Source of the DNA: Polaromonas sp. UBA5171
Lineage (GTDB): Bacteria; Pseudomonadota; Gammaproteobacteria; Burkholderiales; Burkholderiaceae_C
Length of the DNA stretch: 14,953 nt
Reading direction: 5' to 3'
Assembly: GCA_002413395.1 (NCBI GenBank)
Contig: DHWX01000138.1
Location: 3,791 to 18,743, forward strand
In this document: positions 6,281-12,485 of the stretch, one piece after another
Layout of the letters: each line of letters starts with the position of its first letter
How positions within the stretch are numbered: position 1 is the first letter of the stretch
Translations under genes and position numbers: made by a program
Notes under the pieces: model-generated
Told to the model about the DNA's origin: nothing
What the model saw: the letters and a program-made list of their open reading frames with translations, nothing else
Database searches by the model: none

Positions 6281-8283
6281 CAGGGTTTGGTCGCCGGTTT
6301 GGCGGTGGGCAGGCCCGCAGGGGTGTTCAATCGCTGCTGCAGGTTGCGGTAAATGGGGTTGTTGGGTTCTGCACGCATGGCCAGTTCCAGGTCTTGGGCA
6401 CTGGCGGCGTGTTGGCCTTGGTAAAAGTAACTCAAGGCACGGGCGTAATAGGCTGGGCCGCTGGGGTGCTGGGCAATGGCGGGGTTGAGGATGTCCATGG
6501 CCGCAGCGTAGTCTTTTTTACCGACGTAGGCCATGCTCAGGCCCACTTGGTAGCGCTGGCGATCCGGGGTTTGTTTCAGGAGCGTCCGGTAGCTGGCAAT
6601 GGCAGCATCAAAATTCTGGCTCGACACAGCGGCTTCGGCCTGGCGCAGCCGAGTGAATTGCTCGGCATCTGCTGCCTGGGGATGTTGCAGGGCTTTTGTA
6701 AAGCTCTCAAAGGCTTCGGCGAAGTGCCCCAGTGCGTATTGCGATTCACCGCGCTGGTAATAGAGTGCGGCTTCAGTAAAGCCTTTGGCTTCAGCTTGCG
6801 CGAAGTTGTCCAACGCCTGGGGATATTGTTTGAGCTGCTGCAAGCTCACACCCATGTTGAAGCGGGCTGAGCCCATGGGCTCTCCCAAGGCTTCCGCTCG
6901 GCTAAAAAGGCGCAGGGCCTCGTCGTAATTGCCCTGGTCGAGGGATTCTGCCCCGAGGTTAAGCAGCGGGCGCCAGCGACCAACCGCATTGGCCGGGGCT
7001 TGCTGGTCAATTTTTTCGCTGGCGTCAAGCCAGGCGATACTTGGGGTTTGCAGGCTGTTGATGCGCTCAATACTGAGGGCGGCGAACAGCGCAACCACCA
7101 GCAGGCAGATGGCATGGAACGCCCTGTGGGTGTAGCCCACCAGCGCCAGCGCCAGCGCGATCAGGACCGGAATGGCGATGGACCACAGGTAACTGCGGTA
7201 GAGAACAAACGGGTCTTGCAGCCAGACGGTAGCGAATTCGGTCAAAAAAAGCAGGCCGGGCATGAGCAGGCACAGGCCGAAAAGGCCCCAGGCGTCGCTG
7301 CGGCGAATCACCAGCCAGGCCGCCAACACCAGTGTGCCGATCCAGGCCAGGGCGCCTAACAGGTGCCAGCTCAAAAGGGTCAGGGGAAAAGTGGGCCGGA
7401 TGTCGATGGACATCCAGCCCACGTAGGGCAAGAGCCACAGCAGCCCGTAACGAAAAAACAGACCGGCTTGATTGATGATGCTCAATGGGTAGATCTGCCT
7501 GCCAATGCCGGGTTGCTGTTGTTCCAGTTGGGCGGCAAAGGCGCGCGAGGTTTCGTCAAAGATGGTGCCCACAATGGAGCCGTAGCGGCTGTACAGCACG
7601 GCCCCCATGGCTGCCAGCACCAGCGCCGACGCGGCGGCAACCCGAATCACCCGTTGCAGGCTGGGGCGCTGAACAAAAATGAACAAGGGCACCAGCAGCA
7701 AAATGGCGGTAACGGCATATTCCTTGGCTGCAACGGCAAGCACGTAGCAGGCAATGGCCAGCAGATGCCAGCGCAGTTGCCCGCTGATGAGGCCGCGCAC
7801 ATAGCTCCAGCAGGCCAGCGCCACCAACAGCGTGGCCATAAGGATGGAGCGCTGCATGAGGTAGGCCACGGCATAAACCGCCACCGGGTTGAAGGCCCAT
7901 AGCGCCACGCCCAGGCGGGCCGAGGCGCGCAGGGAAGATGAAAACTCGGGAGTGTCGCGGTGGCTGTCGCTCCATTGCGTGCGCTGCAGCAGTTGAAGGA
8001 CAAACGCGTAGAGCGTGAGCGCGGTGGAAATGTGCAACCCTATGTTGAAAATGCGCTGCTTCCACCAGCCTTCGCCTAAAATACCCTGCAACCACACAAA
8101 ACTGCCGTATGAGAGCATGCGTGGCTTGAGCTGGATCAAGCTGCCATATTGGCCAAAGATGGTGCCGTCTGTCAGGCGACCGTCGTCAAACACCAGTTGG
8201 TTGTTGATGCCGAAAGCATACAAAATGGCAATGCCGACGCCAAGCGCAACGGCGTATAGAAGTGTCATTGATCGTGGTTTCAT
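6280..8283 (-). CDS. TMTC-like polytopic membrane protein (GT-C type) with C-terminal TPR repeats
   Basis: This is a 667-residue membrane protein. Residues 1-420 form about ten hydrophobic helices. An acidic pair, VFDD (D33-D34), lies in the first extracytoplasmic loop. It is followed by a SYGSFVWLQ...FNIGLHISTALTLYAF segment, a NPVAVYAVAYLMQRS segment and an AKEYAVTAILLL segment. This order (DD loop, 'FNxxLH', 'P..VxAVAY..R', 'KE.AVT') is the pattern of the TMTC / O-mannosyltransferase-like GT-C superfamily, whose members move sugar from a polyprenyl-phosphate donor onto extracytoplasmic targets. From about 425 to 650 there are several tetratricopeptide repeats (for example GNYDEALRLFSRAEALG and GHFAEAFESFTKALQH), likely for target binding. 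I chose the ATG at 8283 because AGAGG lies six bases upstream; a TTG at 8316 is a weaker alternative. It is coupled to the DUF2304 gene. Enzyme activity is inferred, not shown. Confidence 0.75.
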   Translation of the reverse strand: MKPRSMTLLYAVALGVGIAILYAFGINNQLVFDDGRLTDGTIFGQYGSLIQLKPRMLSYGSFVWLQGILGEGWWKQRIFNIGLHISTALTLYAFVLQLLQRTQWSDSHRDTPEFSSSLRASARLGVALWAFNPVAVYAVAYLMQRSILMATLLVALACWSYVRGLISGQLRWHLLAIACYVLAVAAKEYAVTAILLLVPLFIFVQRPSLQRVIRVAAASALVLAAMGAVLYSRYGSIVGTIFDETSRAFAAQLEQQQPGIGRQIYPLSIINQAGLFFRYGLLWLLPYVGWMSIDIRPTFPLTLLSWHLLGALAWIGTLVLAAWLVIRRSDAWGLFGLCLLMPGLLFLTEFATVWLQDPFVLYRSYLWSIAIPVLIALALALVGYTHRAFHAICLLVVALFAALSIERINSLQTPSIAWLDASEKIDQQAPANAVGRWRPLLNLGAESLDQGNYDEALRLFSRAEALGEPMGSARFNMGVSLQQLKQYPQALDNFAQAEAKGFTEAALYYQRGESQYALGHFAEAFESFTKALQHPQAADAEQFTRLRQAEAAVSSQNFDAAIASYRTLLKQTPDRQRYQVGLSMAYVGKKDYAAAMDILNPAIAQHPSGPAYYARALSYFYQGQHAASAQDLELAMRAEPNNPIYRNLQQRLNTPAGLPTAKPATKP

Positions 8284-8318
8284 GGCTGGCCTCTGATTTT
8301 GGTTGGGCTTGGCCAAAA

Positions 8319-8346
8319 TTTGATTGCGTTTGATTGCGTTTGATTG
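8319..8346. repeat. Tandem 10-bp repeat between divergent genes
   Basis: Two full copies and one 8-base partial copy of TTTGATTGCG lie head-to-tail (8319-8328, 8329-8338, 8339-8346). They sit in the roughly 80-bp region between the TMTC-like gene start (minus) and the lytic transglycosylase start (plus). The unit is close to one helical turn, so copies face the same side of the DNA. This could be a phased protein-binding array or a slippage product. A -10-like TGTAAT (8345-8350) overlaps the end of the array, with TTGATT at 8320-8325 as a loosely spaced (19 bp) -35. Confidence 0.8.
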
Positions 8347-8361
8347 TAATTCCTGAAAAAT

Positions 8362-9084
8362 ATGAGAAAGTCTGTTTTGCTGTTTTCAAAATCTGTGCGG
8401 GGATTGGTCGTGCGCGGCAGGGTGGCAAGCCTGTTGGTGGTCGTGCTGGGCTATGGGCTTCATGTGCAGGCGCGGGCCGATATGTGGAAATACGTGGATG
8501 AAAATGGCGTGACGCAATTCACCAACCAGCGGCCCGGCAAAGACTATCAGCTGGTCATTCAGTCAAATCCCGCGGCGCCCGCTCAAGCGGGCCTGGGTGA
8601 GCGCCAAGGCACCCCCGACGCGGCCGCCCACCGCGCGGTGGCAGTGATGAATGCCTCGCCCACTTACCAGGCAGTGCAGGGCAGCCTGACGGCGGCTTCA
8701 CTGACGCATGGGGTGGACTACGAATTACTCAAGGCGGTGGTGGTAGCGGAGTCAGCCTTCAACCCGAAAGCGGTTTCGCACAAGGGGGCAGTCGGGCTGA
8801 TGCAGATCATGCCGGACACGGCACGCCGTTACGGGGTTCAGTCCGAGCCGGGTTCGACGGTGGAGAGCAAGCTGACTGATCCGGATCTGAATATTCGAAC
8901 CGGAACACGCTATCTGGCAGACTTGTTGCGTATGTTTGGTGGCGAGACCGAGCTGGCGGTGGCGGCTTACAACGCCGGTGAGGGCGCGGTCATGCGCGCG
9001 GGCAATCGCATTCCCAATTACAGGGAAACCCAGCAATATGTGAAGAAGGTGATGGCGGTTTACCGGGTGCTGCAGGCGCGTTAG
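8362..9084 (+). CDS. Exported lytic transglycosylase (DUF4124 + SLT domain)
   Basis: This periplasmic muramidase-like enzyme cleaves the MurNAc-GlcNAc bond of peptidoglycan, forming 1,6-anhydro ends. From the ATG at 8362 it has 240 residues. A Sec-type signal peptide spans about 1-39, with basic residues, then the hydrophobic VASLLVVVLGYGL stretch and a likely cut after AQARA or HVQARA. A DUF4124 segment follows (MWKYVDENGVTQFTNQRP, 41-58). The SLT/GH23 catalytic domain covers about 110-238 with catalytic Glu130 in AESAFNP, GLMQIMP (145-151), AYNAG (202-206) and NYRETQQYV (219-227). All hallmark motifs are present. The ATG has no clear ribosome site. An in-frame GTG at 8410 with GGGGA seven bases upstream would give a more classical short signal peptide, so the true start may be there. 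It is convergent with the isovaleryl-CoA dehydrogenase gene across a 36-bp gap with no obvious terminator. Confidence 0.92.
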   Translation: MRKSVLLFSKSVRGLVVRGRVASLLVVVLGYGLHVQARADMWKYVDENGVTQFTNQRPGKDYQLVIQSNPAAPAQAGLGERQGTPDAAAHRAVAVMNASPTYQAVQGSLTAASLTHGVDYELLKAVVVAESAFNPKAVSHKGAVGLMQIMPDTARRYGVQSEPGSTVESKLTDPDLNIRTGTRYLADLLRMFGGETELAVAAYNAGEGAVMRAGNRIPNYRETQQYVKKVMAVYRVLQAR

Positions 9085-9120
9085 AAGTCTGACGACAGAA
9101 GTTAGCGCTCACCTAAGGGA

Positions 9121-10302
9121 TTAACAGGTCTCGGCGAAGAGCTCGCGGCCAATCAGCATGCGGCGAATTTCGCTGGTGCCGGCGCCAATTTCATAGAGCT
9201 TGGCGTCGCGCCAGAGGCGCCCGAGCGGGTATTCGTTGATGTAGCCGTTGCCGCCAAAAATCTGCACGCCTTCGCCGGCCATCCAGGTGGCCTTTTCGGC
9301 GCACCACAAAATGACCGAAGCGCAGTCCTTGCGCACCTGGCGCACATGCTCAGCGCCCAGCAAGTCAAGATTCTTGGCCACGGTATAGGCAAACGAGCGC
9401 CCGGCTTGCAACACTGTGTACATGTCGGCCACCTTGCCCTGGATCAGCTGGAACTCGCCGATGCTCTGGCCAAACTGCTTGCGGTCGTGAATGTAGGGCA
9501 CGACGCTGTCCATCACCGACTGCATGATGCCGAGCGGGCCGCCCGTGAGCACCGCGCGCTCGTAGTCGAGGCCGCTCATGAGCACCTTGGCGCCGCTGTT
9601 CAGTCCGCCCAGGATGTTTTGCTCCGGAACTTCGACGTTGTTGAAGACCAGCTCGCCGGTGGAGCTGCCGCGCATGCCCAGCTTGTCGAGCTTTTGCGCG
9701 ATGGCAAAGCCCTTCATGCCCTTTTCAATCAGGAAGGCCGTCACGCCGCGCGCGCCCAGCTCGGGTTCGGTTTTGGCATAGACCACCAGCGTGTCGGCGT
9801 CGGGGCCGTTGGTGATCCACATCTTGCTGCCGTTGAGCAGGTAATAGCCGTGCTTGTCCTCGGCCTTGAGCTTCATGGAAATTACGTCGCTGCCGGCGCC
9901 CGGCTCGCTCATGGCCAGCGCGCCCACATGCTCGCCGCTGATCAATTTGGGCAGGTATTTCTGGCGCTGCCCGGGCGTGCCGTTGCGCTTGATCTGGTTC
10001 ACGCACAAATTGCTGTGCGCGCCATACGAGAGGCCGACCGAGGCACTGGCGCGGCTGATCTCTTCCATGGCGATCATGTGCGCCAGATAGCCCATTCCTG
10101 CGCCGCCGTATTCCTCGCCCACGGTAATGCCCAGCACGCCGAGCGAGCCCATTTTTTGCCACAGATCCATCGGGAACTGGTCAGCCCGGTCGATCTCGGC
10201 AGCACGCGGTGCGATCTCGCTTTGGGCAAATTCGTGCACCGCGTCGCGCAGCGCGTCGATGTCTTCACCGAGTTGAAAATTGAGTCCTGGCAGGTTGGTC
10301 AT
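9121..10302 (-). CDS. liuA: Isovaleryl-CoA dehydrogenase
   Basis: This FAD enzyme of leucine degradation oxidises isovaleryl-CoA to 3-methylcrotonyl-CoA and passes electrons to ETF. The protein is 393 residues, the usual length. It has the acyl-CoA dehydrogenase N-terminal helical domain, the middle domain with MSEPGAGSDV (131-140) and LLNGSKMWITNG (155-166), and the C-terminal domain with FGQSIGEFQLIQGK and the GGNGYINEYPLGRLWRDAKL region. Glu249 in GLDYERAVLTGG sits where isovaleryl-CoA dehydrogenases carry the catalytic base on helix G (human Glu254). The C-terminal YEIGAGTSE replaces the YEGT motif of medium-chain enzymes. These two features separate it from general acyl-CoA dehydrogenases. 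It follows the thioesterase gene by 43 bases, probably as one transcript under the operator at 10823-10842. The other usual liu genes (carboxylase subunits, hydratase, lyase) are not in the window. Confidence 0.95.
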   Translation of the reverse strand: MTNLPGLNFQLGEDIDALRDAVHEFAQSEIAPRAAEIDRADQFPMDLWQKMGSLGVLGITVGEEYGGAGMGYLAHMIAMEEISRASASVGLSYGAHSNLCVNQIKRNGTPGQRQKYLPKLISGEHVGALAMSEPGAGSDVISMKLKAEDKHGYYLLNGSKMWITNGPDADTLVVYAKTEPELGARGVTAFLIEKGMKGFAIAQKLDKLGMRGSSTGELVFNNVEVPEQNILGGLNSGAKVLMSGLDYERAVLTGGPLGIMQSVMDSVVPYIHDRKQFGQSIGEFQLIQGKVADMYTVLQAGRSFAYTVAKNLDLLGAEHVRQVRKDCASVILWCAEKATWMAGEGVQIFGGNGYINEYPLGRLWRDAKLYEIGAGTSEIRRMLIGRELFAETC

Positions 10303-10345
10303 GATTCAAGTCTTTCTTGAGGGGATTTGTCGGGTCGCGCAGTGG

Positions 10346-10789
10346 TTAATAGGTTTTGGGCACGGGGACGATGGTCTGCTGCATCAGCGCGCAAGGGCTT
10401 AGCTTGCCATCGGCGTCCAGGTGCAGTACTTCGGCGGTGGTCACAATGATGCGTTTTCCGGCCTTGGCAACACGGCCAATCGCGCGCAACTCGCCGTCGC
10501 TGAAGCCGGCCAGAAAATTGATCTTGTACTCGACCGTGGTGACTTCCGAATCGCCCGCGACCACGGTCAGCGCCGCATAGCCGCCGGCAATGTCGGCCAA
10601 AGCGCCCATGGCTCCGCCATGAAAGCCGCCCTGCTGCTGGATGACGCGCTCCGAATGCGGAAGCGCCACCTCGCACAGGCCAGGCTCGACGCGTACCAGC
10701 CGGGCACCAAGGCGCTGCATCATGCCCTGGCGTAAAAAACTCGCTTCAATGCGCTGGAACAGCTCGGTCGGCGCGCTGGGGACATCCAT
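10346..10789 (-). CDS. PaaI-family hotdog-fold acyl-CoA thioesterase
   Basis: This 147-residue single hotdog-domain protein is predicted to hydrolyse acyl-CoA thioesters in the cytosol. The PaaI/4HBT signature is visible as FHGGAMGALADIAGGYAAL, with H57-G-G and a likely catalytic Asp66, then the beta strands VTTVEYKINFLAG and RIIVTTAEVLHLDADGK. Length and motif order match PaaI-like enzymes, which act as tetramers. An AAGG sequence eight bases before the ATG is a usable ribosome site. It lies between the LiuR-like regulator and isovaleryl-CoA dehydrogenase, with a palindromic operator 33 bases upstream of its start. A role in relieving CoA sequestration by branched-chain acyl-CoAs is reasonable but inferred; the real substrate is unknown. 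Confidence 0.88.
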   Translation of the reverse strand: MDVPSAPTELFQRIEASFLRQGMMQRLGARLVRVEPGLCEVALPHSERVIQQQGGFHGGAMGALADIAGGYAALTVVAGDSEVTTVEYKINFLAGFSDGELRAIGRVAKAGKRIIVTTAEVLHLDADGKLSPCALMQQTIVPVPKTY

Positions 10790-10822
10790 GTGCTTGGCCT
10801 TTTTAAATGGTGGTTTTTTGAT

Positions 10823-10842
10823 TGACGTTTACGTAAACGTCA
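10823..10842. promoter_or_regulatory. Palindromic operator upstream of thioesterase-liuA (predicted LiuR site)
   Basis: A perfect inverted repeat, TGACGTTTAC joined to GTAAACGTCA, lies between the end of the MerR-family gene and the start of the thioesterase gene; including one flanking base pair the palindrome is 22 bp (10822-10843). The identical 20-bp sequence occurs upstream of the regulator. Its ACGT-rich palindrome style agrees with what is known of LiuR sites in proteobacteria. On the minus strand TTGACG at its edge could serve as a -35 box, placing the site within the promoter as MerR-family regulators require. Binding is inferred. Confidence 0.85.
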
Positions 10843-10860
10843 ACAAGCTTCAATTATGGC

Positions 10861-11256
10861 CTATTTTGATTTTTTGGCCTTGCCAAGCAGCGCCCGGGCT
10901 TCTTTTTCATGGGTCCGGATCTCGTCCAGATTGGCATTCAGGTCCAGCATCTGCGCTTCAAGTTTTTTTCGGTGATCGGCCAGGATGGCAAGAAATTTCT
11001 TCAGCTGCGGCGCTGTGTCACGCGGGCTGTCGTAGGAGTCGATGATTTCCTTGGCCTCGGTCAGCGACAGGCCCAGGCGCTTGGCACGCAGGGTGAGCTT
11101 GAGCCGCGTGCGGTCGCGGGCGGTGTAAACGCGGTTGCGTCCGCCCGGTCCCTCGCGCTGGGGCTGCAGCAAACCCATGTCTTCGTAAAAACGCATGGCG
11201 CGAGTGGTCAGGTCAAACTCTTTTGCCAAATCGCTGATGGTGTAAGTGGTGGCCAT
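10861..11256 (-). CDS. liuR: MerR-family transcriptional regulator, LiuR-like
   Basis: This is a predicted regulator of leucine/isovalerate catabolism genes. It has 131 residues from the ATG at 11256. A MerR winged HTH spans about 4-72: YTISDLAKEFDLTTRAMRFY, then EDMGLLQPQREGPGGRNRVY, then the LRAKRLGLSLTEAKEII helix region. A C-terminal dimerisation coiled coil spans about 82-125. There are no cysteines, arguing against metal or redox sensing and fitting an acyl-CoA or metabolite sensor. I chose this start by family length. An in-frame ATG at 11310 would add 18 residues and has AAGGA ten bases upstream, whereas 11256 lacks a clear ribosome site, so the choice is uncertain. It is divergent from the MBL-fold gene across an operator copy, and a second copy lies just downstream of its stop, so it likely controls itself and both flanking units. 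Confidence 0.88.
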   Translation of the reverse strand: MATTYTISDLAKEFDLTTRAMRFYEDMGLLQPQREGPGGRNRVYTARDRTRLKLTLRAKRLGLSLTEAKEIIDSYDSPRDTAPQLKKFLAILADHRKKLEAQMLDLNANLDEIRTHEKEARALLGKAKKSK

Positions 11257-11341
11257 GATGCAAGGGAAGGAACAAACAGGGAAATTCAAAAGCGGAGGCG
11301 ACTGCGCCATGCGGACATCATCCTTACAATGCAACAACGCA

Positions 11342-11361
11342 TGACGTTTACGTAAACGTCA
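11342..11361. promoter_or_regulatory. Palindromic operator in the liuR/MBL divergent promoter region
   Basis: This is a second, identical copy of the 20-bp perfect palindrome (TGACGTTTAC / GTAAACGTCA), centred 519 bp from the first. It lies between the regulator start (minus) and the MBL-fold hydrolase start (plus). On the plus strand ATGACG (11341-11346) and TATACC (11364-11369) are 17 bp apart and could be the -35 and -10 boxes, with the operator filling the spacer. On the minus strand TTGACG at 11357-11362 is a candidate -35. One site could therefore control both directions. Confidence 0.85.
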
Positions 11362-11393
11362 AATATACCCCGAAGATCCACCGAACAAATGGC

Positions 11394-12485
11394 ATGAACC
11401 TCCTCGAACAACAACTTGACTATCCGTTTGCAGCTACCCTGCCCGAGGCAGGCACGGCGCTGGAGGTCGCGCCCGGCATCAAATGGATACGCATGCCCCT
11501 GCCGTTTGCACTGGACCATATCAACCTGTGGCTGCTGCGCGACGCGATGGACGACGCGAACACCCCGGGTGACAAACGCCAGGGCTGGACCGTCGTTGAC
11601 TGCTGCATCAGCCAGGAAGCCTCCCGGGCGCAATGGGAAACCATTTTTTCCAGCCAGCTCGAAGGGCTGCCGATTCTGCGCGTCATCGTGACGCACATGC
11701 ACCCGGACCATATCGGCCTGGCGCACTGGTTGTGTCAGCGCTGGAGCACGGCGCAGCATGCCTGCCGTTTGTGGATCAGTGCCACCGATTACCACATGGC
11801 GCGCCTGGGCACGCAGAGCACCACCGGCTTTGGCGGCGACAGCGCCGCCCGGTTTTTTGCCGCGCATGGTCTGACGGACCCGCAATCCCTCGAAAAAATC
11901 CGGGCCCGCACCGGCTACTACCCAAGCCTGGTACCCGAGGTGCCGGCCAGTTTTTGCCGCCTGATGGACGGGGATACCGTGCGGATTGGCGGGCGGGACT
12001 GGCACTGCATCAGCGGCTATGGCCATGCCCCGGAGCACATGGCGCTGCACTGCGCTGAAGCGTCCGTTTTGATCAGCGGCGACATGGTGCTGCCGCGCAT
12101 TTCCACCAATGTGAGCGTCTATGACGTGGAGCCCGAAGCCAATTCGCTCGCGCTGTTTCTGACGTCCATCGACAAATTCCTGACCCTGGACTCCGGCACG
12201 CTGACCCTGCCTTCGCATGGCAAACCTTTCCGCGGGCTGCATACACGGATCAAACAATTGCAAGAGCACCACCGTGACCGGCTGGGCGAAGTGATGCAGG
12301 CCTGCACCGAGCGCCCCTGCAGCGCGGCAGACATTTTGCTGATCATGTTCAAACGCGAGCTTGATCTGCACCAGACCACATTTGCGATGGGCGAGTCGAT
12401 CGCGCATCTGCATTTGTTGTGGTTTGACGGCCAGTTGCGGCGCACCCTCGATCATGACGGAATTTACCGCTTCAGCCTGGCCTGA
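11394..12485 (+). CDS. Metallo-beta-lactamase-fold hydrolase
   Basis: This 363-residue cytosolic metallo-hydrolase has no signal peptide. The MBL-fold metal ligands are visible in order: THMHPDH (H101, H103, D105, H106), H211 in GYGHAPEHM, D230 in ISGDMV, and H275 in PSHGKP. This full set predicts a two-metal site and a thioester or ester hydrolase of the glyoxalase-II-like type rather than an antibiotic lactamase. An extra C-terminal part (about 285-363) is helical. The start at 11394 overlaps a two-codon ATG-GCA-TGA frame at 11389, and the ribosome site is weak. It is divergent from the LiuR-like gene and shares its operator, so it is probably a leucine/isovalerate-responsive gene whose substrate may be an acyl-CoA or related thioester (inference). 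Its stop overlaps the convergent kinase-like gene by 14 bp. Confidence 0.88.
   Translation: MNLLEQQLDYPFAATLPEAGTALEVAPGIKWIRMPLPFALDHINLWLLRDAMDDANTPGDKRQGWTVVDCCISQEASRAQWETIFSSQLEGLPILRVIVTHMHPDHIGLAHWLCQRWSTAQHACRLWISATDYHMARLGTQSTTGFGGDSAARFFAAHGLTDPQSLEKIRARTGYYPSLVPEVPASFCRLMDGDTVRIGGRDWHCISGYGHAPEHMALHCAEASVLISGDMVLPRISTNVSVYDVEPEANSLALFLTSIDKFLTLDSGTLTLPSHGKPFRGLHTRIKQLQEHHRDRLGEVMQACTERPCSAADILLIMFKRELDLHQTTFAMGESIAHLHLLWFDGQLRRTLDHDGIYRFSLA

Noticed and set aside
9346..10320. 324-codon plus-strand open frame opposite isovaleryl-CoA dehydrogenase
   Set aside because: The His/Ala/Val-rich composition is typical of an antisense shadow, and the minus strand encodes an unmistakable enzyme.
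11389..11397. Two-codon ATG-GCA-TGA frame overlapping the MBL start as a regulatory mini-ORF
   Set aside because: Such short overlaps arise often by chance, and there is no ribosome site or conservation evidence.
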